15,788 nucleotides of DNA from Oscillospiraceae bacterium (GTDB lineage: Bacteria > Bacillota > Clostridia > Oscillospirales > Oscillospiraceae), in the NCBI GenBank assembly GCA_020866945.1, contig JAJBVW010000011.1, forward strand, positions 1-15,788. Reading direction: 5' to 3'. The translations under genes and the position numbers were made by a program. Below the pieces are notes generated by a model, which was not told the origin of the DNA, did no database searches, and was given only the letters and a program-made list of their open reading frames with translations. Below are positions 1 to 8,306 of the stretch, in pieces (the stretch's first letter is position 1; each line of letters begins with the position of its first letter).

Positions 1-44
1 CCCTGTTTTTGGGCAAATTGCCTCTTGACAAAGGTCATTACATA
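1..44. other. Sequence of foreign origin abutting broken pglX (possible insertion or inversion junction)
   Basis: On the minus strand the pglX frame reads as expected up to the residues DERAAQLA and then meets a TGA. The bases beyond it no longer resemble the usual continuation of PglX (AYFAVMM-like). They contain no recognisable gene in the 44 bases available. This suggests a junction with an insertion sequence, a deletion endpoint, or the crossover of an inverted pglX cassette. The stretch is too short to name an element. Confidence 0.35.
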
Positions 45-1199
45 TCAGGCAAGCTGAGCCGCCCGCTCGTCAATATCCAGGCCGTAGAGATTATTCTGTA
101 AAATACTCTGGGCAGCGTCCCGCTGGGTATAGCCCTGAGACTCATAAATCTGCATCAGCACATCAAAGGCATAGACCAAAATATGGCCGCTGCCCATGCA
201 AGGGTCAATGACGCGGATGTCCTCCGGATTTAATGTCCGATATTCCTGGCGAATTTCTTCTAACTGCGCTTGCACATCCGGCTCCTGCTCGGCTTCGTCC
301 AGATAGTATTTCCATTCGGATTTCAAGGCATCGTTAGGATGGCCCTCCACCCAGAGACGGCCAAGCGAGTTTTCGACCATATACCGCACAATCCAGTCCG
401 GCGTGAACAGCTGGGTGGCGGAGGGGATGCGCTCCTTGGTGATTTTGACGTTCTTTTTGAGGAGCGCAAAGGTCTCGTCCTTCGGCTCGGTGTTATAATA
501 CTGATACAGCCAGCCGATAATCTCCACCTGGCCGCCCTGCTCCACGTTGAAGTCCGCCTCGTCGATGTCGTGCACGAGATGCCAGACAACGCCCTCCGGG
601 TCGGTGTAGGATACCCGAAGAAGCAGCTCCGTATAGTCGCCGGTCACCTCGAACAGGGCGGGGAGGATCTCGTTCAGGGCGTTGCACTGGCGGATGAACA
701 GACGGCGAAACACCTCGTCCATCTCGTTTTCCTGCTTGAGGCGCACGATGTCGGCCTCCTCCTGCGTGGTGAAGGGGAGGCCTGAGTCAAAGGGGGTGGT
801 CACAAGGTCAGGCTCCAGCTTGCCCGTGGCGGAGGACAGCACCCGGACGCGGGAAGGGAGATAGTCGTTCACCTCCATGAACCGCACGGCAATGAGGCGG
901 TTGAACCAGGTATAGGCCACCTCCTCCATGATGAAGCGATAGGCGGTTTGATAGTCCGTGTCCGCCTCCTTCCGGCGGATGGCCTCCGCGAGCTTCGCCC
1001 GCTGCGTCACTTGCTGCCCGCTGATGGCGTAAGGCTCCGCCGTGCCGATGTCATAAAACTCCGTCTCCCCCGTGGACTGCGGCAGGGGAGAGGCAATGCC
1101 GCTGGCCGTGATACCCATCAGCCCCGCCTGATAGCTAATCTCCTCAATAAGCCTGTTCCGCGCCCATATCGCGAAGTTTTTGATTGCGGTTTTGTTCAT
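45..1199 (-). pseudogene. pglX: Truncated BREX-1 adenine-specific methyltransferase PglX, N-terminal third
   Basis: PglX is the N6-adenine methyltransferase that marks host DNA in BREX defence. The 384-residue product starts MNKTAIKNFAIWARN, a typical PglX N-terminus. It reaches the SAM-binding motif I (DPCMGSGH, about residues 332-339) and the following NNLYGLDIDERAAQLA, then stops. Full PglX proteins are roughly 1,200 residues, so the NPPY catalytic motif and the whole target-recognition part are missing. The fragment is very unlikely to methylate DNA alone. The start has a GAGG ribosome binding site ten bases upstream that overlaps the stop region of the upstream protease gene, implying coupled expression with that gene. 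In ordinary type 1 loci pglX follows brxC directly; here about 2.9 kb of other genes intervene. Family identity is confident. Whether the break is an insertion, a deletion or a switchable inversion cannot be decided here. Confidence 0.9.
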
Positions 1200-1209
1200 G
1201 GTTATTTCC

Positions 1210-2028
1210 TCACGAACTCATAATTTCTTTAATAATGGGCTTAAATTCCAGAATTTCATAAGACTTAATATAGTATCCCAAATTTACCATTACACGCGAT
1301 TGAGAAATTACCTTATTTGTTGTTGGTATATCTACTACAGATACTTCTCCATTAACGGTTATGGTTGGCCCTGCATATAAAATACCGAGGAAAATAAACC
1401 TTTTTGCTCCGAGATAAGTGTTTCCTCTTTTATCTGTATAACCGTTTTCGTCAAGAATATATATGGGCGATCCAGACGAGCCTGGAAAGCAAGCTATATC
1501 AACCAATCCTACACTTTTCTGGTTGAAATCATACCCCGGATGGGTGGCTGTAAGTCCTTTTCTAAAAATTGGGTAATTATGTAGTTGATCCCACAATCCA
1601 GTTGGGTAACCAACCATAACAACGTCCTCAAGAGCTGTTAATTCTTCCAGTTGCTTCTTGTTATATATTAAATTTTCATCGTTAGCACAAAAAATCACGT
1701 TTTTTCCGGTGCGTTTTTTCACTTCCTCAAAAACAGGATTTACAAAAGTGAAGCAAATGTCATGCGTAGGATGAAAATACCAGTGTGCGGCATATGTAAC
1801 ACGGAAATTTTCCCCTATATCATTACCGCTATCATCACCCAAATGCAGAAAGAACTTCATATGTGAGTCTGGATTATTATCAACAACGTGCTTGTTAGTG
1901 ATAATCGTTGGCACTATTGTATCGTCAAATCTAAAATTGAAAAAGAATCCTGTTCCACATGAGCCGGTTAGTGTTTCCAGCCGTACCGTATTATACATGA
2001 GTTTTTCAGAGATGCTTATTGGCGTCAT
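1210..2028 (-). CDS. Trypsin-like serine protease, AT-rich insertion in the BREX locus
   Basis: This 272-residue protein is probably a cytoplasmic chymotrypsin-fold serine peptidase. The catalytic triad is visible as His47 in TNKHVVD, Asp90 in PTHDICF and Ser185 in the nucleophile motif PGSSGSP. No signal peptide, PDZ domain or membrane segment is seen, unlike Do/HtrA proteases. The start at 2028 is preferred over an in-frame Met at 2097 because GGGAGG lies seven bases upstream, and the extra 23 residues are lysine- and asparagine-rich and overlap a pglX remnant. Its stop runs into the ribosome binding site of truncated pglX, so the two are probably co-transcribed. The gene is clearly more AT-rich than the neighbouring brx genes, a sign of separate origin. 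The substrate is unknown. A role as an accessory defence effector is inference from location only. Confidence 0.8.
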   Translation of the reverse strand: MTPISISEKLMYNTVRLETLTGSCGTGFFFNFRFDDTIVPTIITNKHVVDNNPDSHMKFFLHLGDDSGNDIGENFRVTYAAHWYFHPTHDICFTFVNPVFEEVKKRTGKNVIFCANDENLIYNKKQLEELTALEDVVMVGYPTGLWDQLHNYPIFRKGLTATHPGYDFNQKSVGLVDIACFPGSSGSPIYILDENGYTDKRGNTYLGAKRFIFLGILYAGPTITVNGEVSVVDIPTTNKVISQSRVMVNLGYYIKSYEILEFKPIIKEIMSS

Positions 2029-2089
2029 AGTTAAACCTCCCACATTTCCACGTTTATAATTATTATCGTTTCTTTCATACCGCGATTTC

Positions 2090-2173
2090 TTACGCAAGCG
2101 GCTTTGCTATATGCCTAGACGAAGATGATTTTGCAACGAGCTTGTTCCTGGCCCAGATCGTCGGTTTGTTCAT
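2090..2173 (-). pseudogene. Remnant of a second pglX start
   Basis: A 27-codon frame begins MNKPTIWARNKLV and then diverges to a stop. It matches the first residues of the pglX gene about 1 kb downstream (MNKTAIKNFAIWARNRLI), with a short gap after MNK. The sequence is too short to be a functional gene and has only a weak ribosome binding site. It is best read as the stump of an earlier pglX 5' end left behind when the protease cassette arrived together with a new pglX start. Chance similarity is possible but unlikely given the position and the shared IWARN block. Confidence 0.6.
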
Positions 2174-2225
2174 GGCTTTATCTCTGCCTTATAATTCATT
2201 TTTTGTGGAAATCGACACCACTCCA

Positions 2226-2450
2226 TTAGAAAGAACTCTCTGACACTTTCCGTGGATACTTCCTTGGATTTGTAATCCAAGAATATACAATTGAACCACA
2301 ATCTGCACAAATCAAATAATGTATTGGCTCCTGATCTTCCAAGAATCCGGGTGCACCACCTAATCTACTATGTCCGCTTTGGTATCCATACCTGAGATCT
2401 TTTCCGTTACAGTATTGGCAACTGTTGATCTCAATTTTTCCAATAAGCAT
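2226..2450 (-). CDS. Small zinc-ribbon protein of unknown function
   Basis: A 74-residue protein with two CxxC knuckles, Cys11/Cys14 (CQYC) and Cys48/Cys51 (CADC), separated by a glycine-rich stretch. Together they should form a zinc ribbon. GGAGG sits seven bases before the ATG. It starts 31 bases after the stop of the fic gene on the same strand, so the two probably share a transcript. The family is not recognised beyond the zinc ribbon; nucleic-acid binding or a partner-regulating role are both possible. It is AT-richer than the brx genes, like the neighbouring protease. Confidence 0.65.
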   Translation of the reverse strand: MLIGKIEINSCQYCNGKDLRYGYQSGHSRLGGAPGFLEDQEPIHYLICADCGSIVYSWITNPRKYPRKVSESSF

Positions 2451-2481
2451 ACTTGAACCTCCATATTACTTGAAATTCATC

Positions 2482-3507
2482 TTAATCGGGTGACTTGGTC
2501 GGTGAGCGACCAAGTTGTGTTTTTCTGTATTTTTGGTTCCGGCTGTTCGGTTTGTCCGGCAGCGTCATCTCTACCAGTCCCTGCTCCATGGCGGGGTTCA
2601 GATAATTCTCCCGGAAGGTCGGCCTGTGGGAAAGACCCAAATGCTTCATAAGCTCCGCTGCGGACAGCTCCTCATCACCTAGCGCGGACAGGAGCTTTTC
2701 TATCGCGGTTTGAGGTTCTGTGCTCTGTGCTGGGGCGCTGTTTCCGACAACGGAGGTTTCCTTCAGCGTGTCCAGGATGATCTCCAGTATCAGTTCCACG
2801 AAAGCGCAGCTGTCCGCCTCCCGGTCGGACTTGCCCAGCGCATCGTAATACTCCTTCTGCCTCCTGCGCACGAGGTCTTCCATGGGAAGCCAGTAGAAAA
2901 GCTCGTTCCATCTGCCCAGAAGCATACTGTGCCACATCCGGCCCATGCGCCCGTTTCCGTCTGCAAAGGGATGGATAAACTCAAATTCATAGTGGAAAAC
3001 AGCGCTTTTTATCAGCGGGTGGGTCTCCGCGTTCTGATACCAGCGCAGCAGATTTTGTATTTGTGCCGGGACGAACTGCGCCGGCGGTGCCATGTGAACA
3101 AGCACATCACCGTCAAATACGCCGACGCCGCCGGAACGGAACATCCCGTTTTCCGGAATCAGCCCGTTCATCATATGCCTGTGCGCCGTGAGCAAATCCT
3201 CCACCGAAAAGGGGTCGAGGGTCAGCATCATCTCATAGGTCTCGTAGGCGTTTTGTACCTCCCGGATTTCATTCGGGTTTCCCAATATCCGCTTTCCGTC
3301 CAGGATGGCCGTCACCTGCTCCAGCGAAAGGGAGTTGTGTTCTATGGCCAGCGATGAATGGATTGTGCGGATTCGGTTCTCCCGCCGCAGACGCGGGCTC
3401 AGCTTCCCGTTAGACAGCACCCTGAGGCGTCCGACCTGTTCGCTGCTCTCTGCGACCAGATGTGGTATCTTATCCTGCATGTGAAACGGCGGCTTGTATT
3501 CATCCAT
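2482..3507 (-). CDS. Fic-domain protein (probable AMP-transferase) with C-terminal winged helix
   Basis: Fic proteins usually transfer AMP from ATP to a hydroxyl of a target protein. The 341-residue product carries the complete catalytic motif HPFADGNGRMGR (residues 179-190). The N-terminal segment contains SLAIEHN (Ser52, Glu56), in the place of the autoinhibitory helix of class II Fic proteins, with His instead of the usual Gly or Asn after the glutamate. The conserved NPNEIREVQNAYE block follows at residues 77-91. The C-terminal 70 or so residues (QTAIEKLL to NQKYRKT) look like the winged-helix domain of this family. The start at 3507 is preferred over an in-frame Met at 3609 because AGGAG lies upstream and the added residues are not Fic-like. 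The gene sits between brxC and pglX, in the BREX orientation but separated from brxC by an opposing gene and a terminator. Whether it acts in defence, as a toxin or as a regulator is unknown. Confidence 0.88.
   Translation of the reverse strand: MDEYKPPFHMQDKIPHLVAESSEQVGRLRVLSNGKLSPRLRRENRIRTIHSSLAIEHNSLSLEQVTAILDGKRILGNPNEIREVQNAYETYEMMLTLDPFSVEDLLTAHRHMMNGLIPENGMFRSGGVGVFDGDVLVHMAPPAQFVPAQIQNLLRWYQNAETHPLIKSAVFHYEFEFIHPFADGNGRMGRMWHSMLLGRWNELFYWLPMEDLVRRRQKEYYDALGKSDREADSCAFVELILEIILDTLKETSVVGNSAPAQSTEPQTAIEKLLSALGDEELSAAELMKHLGLSHRPTFRENYLNPAMEQGLVEMTLPDKPNSRNQKYRKTQLGRSPTKSPD
2493..2515. repeat. Perfect 9-bp hairpin overlapping the 3' end of fic
   Basis: Arms ACTTGGTCG and CGACCAAGT enclose a five-base loop within the last codons of fic. 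Read on the plus strand the hairpin is followed by TGTGTTTTTC, so it resembles a weak terminator for plus-strand transcription entering the locus. On the minus strand no U tract follows. Confidence 0.5.
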
Positions 3508-3554
3508 TCTCTGGCTCACTCCTGTTCCGCGCCGCCCCGCTCCGGCGGCGTATA

Positions 3555-3583
3555 TTGACAAAGTAGGTAAAAAGTGATATTTT
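3555..3583 (+). promoter_or_regulatory. Candidate promoter for the small plus-strand gene
   Basis: TTGACA at 3555-3560 is followed after 17 bases by TATTTT at 3578-3583. It points toward the 89-residue gene starting at 3680, giving a leader of about 90 bases that includes the 3632-3650 palindrome. Confidence 0.5.
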
Positions 3584-3631
3584 GCATTTATTGTATCATA
3601 GATATTCATTCCGCGCCATAGAAACCTGGCG

Positions 3632-3650
3632 ATTTCTCACGGTGAGAAAT
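3632..3650. promoter_or_regulatory. 19-bp perfect palindrome, candidate operator
   Basis: ATTTCTCAC and GTGAGAAAT flank a single central base. The site lies between the divergent starts of fic (minus) and the 89-residue gene (plus), where a dimeric repressor could control both. No regulator gene lies next to it. The fold as an RNA hairpin would have almost no loop, which favours a DNA-binding site. Confidence 0.5.
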
Positions 3651-3679
3651 TGTGCCGGGTGCCTCACAGGGGGGAGACA

Positions 3680-3949
3680 ATGGACTTTACAGCGTCATAC
3701 GACAGCGATACCGGGCTGCCAAAGAGCAAGGACTATCTGGAGTGCGGCCTTCCGCCTTTTTTGCAGGAGTCCATCCGCGCCATGGAGCAGGCGTGGAAAC
3801 GCCTTGACAGCGGCGAGAAATACCTGCACTGGGACTGCGATTACTGCGAGCTGCAAAGCGACATCAACAGCGCCGAGGTAAACCAGGTGATAAGCCCCGA
3901 GCAGGCGTGGTATCTCCGCGAAAAGTATCTGAGGATAGAAAGGGTGTAG
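3680..3949 (+). CDS. Small conserved-looking hypothetical protein
   Basis: An 89-residue acidic protein running against the surrounding BREX genes. The start is set at the ATG preceded by a GGGGGGAG ribosome binding site; an in-frame Met ten codons upstream has no such site. The middle carries a striking HWDCDYCELQSDIN segment with one CxxC-like pair (DCDYCE), and the C-terminus has EQAWYLREKYLR. No signal peptide or membrane segment is present. I do not assign a family. It sits alone between divergent fic and convergent brxC, with a promoter and palindrome upstream and a strong hairpin downstream, so it is an independent transcription unit inserted in the BREX operon. Confidence 0.7.
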   Translation: MDFTASYDSDTGLPKSKDYLECGLPPFLQESIRAMEQAWKRLDSGEKYLHWDCDYCELQSDINSAEVNQVISPEQAWYLREKYLRIERV

Positions 3950-3994
3950 GCTTGTGACGCCGATTGATTTTCTCGGTCACCCTTCCCATAAACA

Positions 3995-4053
3995 AAACTC
4001 CCGCCACTGCTCTCCCGGCGTATAGGCCATGGAAAGCGGAATGGCGGGAGTTT
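3995..4053. terminator. Bidirectional terminator between convergent genes
   Basis: AAACTCCCGCCA (3995-4006) pairs perfectly with TGGCGGGAGTTT (4042-4053), a 12-bp stem with a 35-base loop. It lies between the stop of the plus-strand gene (3949) and the stop of brxC (4080). On the minus strand it is followed by TTTTGTTTATG, giving brxC a plausible intrinsic terminator. This implies that the Fic, protease and pglX genes are not simply on the brxABC transcript. Confidence 0.7.
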
Positions 4054-4079
4054 GCATATGGCTTATGATGCCCTGCGGG

Positions 4080-7000
4080 TCACAGCTCTACATTTATAAT
4101 GGTATCCTCGTCCAGCTGGGCCAGGAGCTTTTTCCGCAGCTGGGAGACGTATTTGTCTACATCCTCCGGGCTTTCCAGCCGCCAGGAGGCGGTTCCGGCC
4201 ACCTTTTTCAGGGAAACGCTGCGGGTCGTCCGCACTTTGTATTGCGCCTTTGGCGCTTCATTCTGGGGCAGGGAGACGCCGGATGCCTTCTCCTGCTCCC
4301 GCAGGCGGCGGGCTTCTTCCTCGGCCTTTTTCCGGGCGAGCTGGGCGTCCATCGCGTCCATCTCATTGAGCAGCCGAAGCTTCAGGGCATCCGCCTTGTC
4401 CGCAAATCCCCGGAGGAGGGAGACGTTGTTGCAGCGCTCCGCGCCGTCCCGGATTTCCGCGAACTGGTCAAGACAGCGCTGGCGCATGGAGGCTTCGTAT
4501 TCCTTGCCGTCCAGGACCTCCAGCACTCTGTTCCGCGCCTGGTCGATGGTGTCCAGCACCGGCCCGGATTCCTCGTCCAGCACCTTCATATAGGCGGCGG
4601 TGAACCGCTCCCGCAGCTCCGGCAGCCTGGGGATGTCCCGATAGGGATTGGGCTTGCGGACAATGGCGCGCAGCTGAGAGACCACGTCCTCCAGCTCCGA
4701 ATCCACGATGTAGGTCTTGCTGTCCTCGTAAATGGCCAGCACGTCCAGCACCCGGGTGAATATCTCCTTCTGTTCCCCGCCGAAGAAGGCCTTTACCGGC
4801 TCATAGTCCTCGGCAAATTCGTAAAACTCATCCTGCCGCTTGGAGACGGTCTGGAAGAACTCCAGCGGCGTCTGCATCTGAAGGACGGATTGCAGCAGGC
4901 GCTTTCCCGTGGTCAGGACTTCCTGGCCGGGGTATTGATAGACGCGGTATTCCGGCTCCAGCCGCTCGATTTCCCGCACCATATTTTCGCTGTAGCGCTG
5001 GAAGGTGCGCATGATGCTGTCCTCATCCTCCGTGGCGGCGGAGCCGTGGAACAGCTCCTTCATCACATCCCGGACGGCCTTCTTGTCCTTGTCGGAGACG
5101 CGGATGCGCACCTCCATCAGGAGCTTTTCCGCAAAGGCTTTTTTGGTGATGTAGCTGATGATCTCCTCCTCGGACTTGTTCATCATGGTGACGCCGGCGC
5201 CGTTTACGGTAAAAGCCAGGTCGCCCCGCTTGAACAGGCGGGCTATCAGCCAGTGAACGTCGTCCTCCACAAAGCCATAGGGGGCCTTCATGAAGCGGTC
5301 TTTCACCGTTTTCATGGAGGTCTTCATATGGTTCCGGGAATTTTGGGCAATGAAGGCGAGTACGTCGTCCAGGGCGTGTGTGTTCGCCTCTGCGCTGTCC
5401 CCCAGGCCGAGAGAAAGCTGCTCGCTGGTGCGGAGCATTTTGCGGATGTCCGCCTCGCCCATGGCCGCGTCGATATAGGAGAGCTTGTGATAGACCGTCT
5501 GCACCAGCCGGCCAATAGCCTCGTTGATGCGGCTGGCGACTTCCTTGGACTGCACGCGGGCGATGTCGCCGTTGACATAGATGGTGGCATCCTTCAGGCT
5601 CTCGGTCAGGTACAGCCTGGCGTTGGCGTTGCGCTCCCGCATTTCCACCCGCTTGGTCTCTTTGAGGGTTTCATACTTCGCCAGCTGCGTGGAGGTGTTC
5701 AGCTGCAGGAATTTATCAATTTTCAGAGAGACCCGGATTTCCTTCAGGAACGCGTCGTCGTTGGGCAGCACTACCAGCACCTCATGGCCCTGGCCAGACA
5801 TCATGCGCAGGGTGGCGTCGTCCGTGCTGCCGTCATACCAGGGAGTCAGAATGCGCAGGCCGATGTCGTACTTCTGGCTGGCTTTATAGAACTGGTTGTC
5901 CACCGCCTGGTTGTAGGAAAAGGCGTAGCGGCCCCCGAAGGCGGGGTACTGGTACTTCCGATCTTTGAAAATGTCCTCAAAGATCATCTCGGATACCTTG
6001 TTGATGACAATCGGCATCTCTATATTCTGGATGTCTATCTCCCGGTTGATTTCCTGCTCCTCGTCGGTCAGGAACACATAGACGTTGCCGTTTTTCTGCA
6101 CCAGCATCTGCTGCATGAGGACTTTCAGCGCTTCCTCCACGCGGCCCTTCAGCGCGAGACGGTCGTCGTCGATGTGCTCGGCCATCAGGCTGGTGATGTT
6201 GTCGAGGCTTGCCTCTATATCCTGCACATACTTGATCATAAACAGCGTTTTTAAGACGTTGATGGCAAATACATCCCGGTTTTTGCCCTCCGGGTTGATG
6301 CGGCTGTTGTCATAAGCCCGGATGATAACGCCCTTGTGGGAGTGGTCGAGGAAGTTCTCCAGCGCGTCATAGAATTTATGGAAGGGTACGATCGCGCCGG
6401 TGTCCTCGTCCATCAGCTGCATGGCCGATTCCTTGAACAGCGCCAGCATGGAGCGTTCGCCCTCGGACAGATGCTTGCCAGTCGAGCTGTGGATTCGGAT
6501 GGCGGTCAGCGCGCTGGCCAGGAGATTGAACTGATACGACACAAAGGGGTAGACCTCGGCAAAATTATCCGCGGAGGTGTAGAGCTTTTTTTCCGCGCCG
6601 TCGTTGAAAACGATAAGGTTTTTGATGACCGTCTCCTTCTGGTCATAGTACAGCCGCAAAGCCTGCGCCGCCGTGGCCGTTTTATCCAGGATTCTCTTTT
6701 TAATCACGGCGTCCACGTTGGCGGAGGAGAGGGACAGACGGGTGTCAAAGCGCCCCTGAATCTTGGAAAAATCATTGCCCTTCACCTGGGTGATGGAGTC
6801 GATGTCCTGTTGGCTGGTCACAATGACCCATGCCTTGCCCATACACTCCTTGCCAAGCTCCTCCGTCACGGTCTGGAGGTTGAGCATGAGGTTGGAATTG
6901 TCGCCAATGTACTGGCCGACCTCATCCACCAGAAAAACGACATGATGGTTATGGCCCTTCTTGTCTATATACGCCTTGACGCGCTTTGCGAAGTCCTCGA

Positions 7001-7710
7001 TGCTTATTGAGCTCTACGGCCTTTTCACACCAGTTCCGCGCGGCGGATTCGCTCATAAAGCCCATGGCGGAGAGGACATCCACGACTGTATCCTGAATGA
7101 AATCGAAGTCCTGCCGGGAGTCCTCCCAGGCGGAACCGTATTCCTCCTCAAAAGTGGCCCTGAACTCGTCGAGCCTTCCCTCATCAGACAGCCGGCGCTC
7201 CAGGTCAGCCAGATGAGGCATGGAGCCGCAGAAGCCCTGCATATCGTTGAAAACCTTCAGGAAGACGTTCACGATGGCAGCCTTGTCCTGCTTGCTGGTG
7301 GAGCTGCTCTTGGAGTCGATGTTGAAGAGTATCACGTCTGTGGGCGTCTCCGCTGCCAGCTGCATATCGGCCAGCACCATGGGGTCCGCGATTTTTTCAT
7401 CGTCGATAAAATAGTCCAGCGCCTTTTTGTCCCCAACAATCTGATTTTTCAGTAGATAGGACAGAATTTTCAGGAAGTGGGATTTACCGCTTCCAAAGAA
7501 GCCGGAAATCCATACGCCCATTTTTGGCGTTGTCCCGATGATGCCCTTCTTGTAGGCCGCAAAGAAATCGGCAAAATGCCGCTGCAGCTCTTTTGTAACG
7601 ACGTATTCCTCCAGCTCCTGCGCTACATTGGTCTCCTCTCCCTGGCCCACGATGATAACGCCCTGGAGCTCACGGTCGATCCTTTTGCGGAACATATCCT
7701 TGATAAGCAT
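4080..7710 (-). pseudogene. brxC: BREX ATPase BrxC (PglY-like), broken by a frameshift
   Basis: BrxC is the large AAA-type ATPase of type 1 BREX. Reading through the lesion the gene would encode about 1,210 residues, the usual length. The N-terminal part begins MLIKDMFRKRIDRELQGVI and has Walker A GFFGSGKS (residues 70-77). Near 7001-7007 the sequence AATAAGC shifts the frame; the first frame ends at 6949 after about 253 residues. The next frame resumes with IEDFAKRVKAYIDKKGHNHH and Walker B FLVDEVGQYIGD. An open span one base longer than a multiple of three fits a single inserted A (or loss of two). The start at 7710 has AGAGG eight bases upstream. Without correction the product lacks Walker B and the C-terminal 950 residues. 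A sequencing error is a real alternative; no classical slippery site is seen. Confidence 0.9.
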
Positions 7711-7727
7711 TGCAATACCTCTTTCCG

Positions 7728-8306
7728 TCACTTCACGAGCTTGAAGGCCCGATAATAGTTTTCATCTTTTATCTCATTGAACAGGATCAGCGTTTGTTCA
7801 TCATAGGTTCCGGGGAAGAACAGCACCACCGGCGCTCTGACAAACGCCTGATGGAGGTTGTTCAGCACCTTATGGGAGCGCAGGATGGGATAGCATTTCC
7901 CGATTCCGGTCAGAAACACAACGGCGTTCTCCGGCGTATGGTCTTTGATGTACTGGACGATCAGGCTGTCGTCATCGTTGATTTTCATGGAATTATTGAC
8001 CGCTTTTGTGATTTGGTCAAATCCGCGCTTCTGCTCAAAGCTATAGCACTTGTCCATGAAGCTCTTATCCATCAGAAAGTCTATGATGATGTCATAGAGG
8101 TCGAAAACGACCAGCTCGAACCCGTCTGTCCCTTTTTGATTTTTGTGCTGCAGATAGGCGATGCGCTCGCGAACCTCCAGCTCCTGCTCGGGAGGATAAT
8201 CAAAAATCCAGTAATTCACCTCGTTCGCCCGTCCGCTGCTGCTCCGAAAGGAGGGCTTCCGGATTGCCTTTTCCATTTCGTCCAGCCGTGCCGCTAGGTC
8301 TGCCAT
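7728..8306 (-). CDS. brxB: BREX protein BrxB (DUF1788)
   Basis: A 192-residue protein matching the DUF1788/BrxB family in size and position between brxA and brxC. Recognisable features include VNYWIFDYPPEQE near residue 30, ELVVFDLYDII, and the C-terminal PVVLFFPGTYDEQTLILFNEI segment. No catalytic motif is known or seen; BrxB is a core BREX component of unknown biochemical role. The ATG overlaps the TAA of brxA as TAATG, and the stop lies 18 bases before the brxC start, so brxA-brxB-brxC form a tightly coupled operon. The frame is intact. Confidence 0.9.
   Translation of the reverse strand: MADLAARLDEMEKAIRKPSFRSSSGRANEVNYWIFDYPPEQELEVRERIAYLQHKNQKGTDGFELVVFDLYDIIIDFLMDKSFMDKCYSFEQKRGFDQITKAVNNSMKINDDDSLIVQYIKDHTPENAVVFLTGIGKCYPILRSHKVLNNLHQAFVRAPVVLFFPGTYDEQTLILFNEIKDENYYRAFKLVK

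Noticed and set aside
270..785. Plus-strand open frame of 171 codons
   Set aside because: Antisense to pglX, low-complexity product rich in leucine and histidine, no ribosome binding site.
2710..3357. Plus-strand open frame of 215 codons
   Set aside because: Antisense shadow of the fic gene; the minus-strand frame carries the intact Fic motif.
4029..6254. Long plus-strand open frame of 741 codons
   Set aside because: It is antisense to brxC, whose minus-strand translation has clear family features. The plus-strand product has no recognisable domain and no ribosome binding site; it is a GC-bias shadow.
6990..7015. Programmed ribosomal frameshifting in brxC
   Set aside because: No classical slippery heptamer or obvious downstream pseudoknot was seen. 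A plain indel or a sequencing error is simpler.
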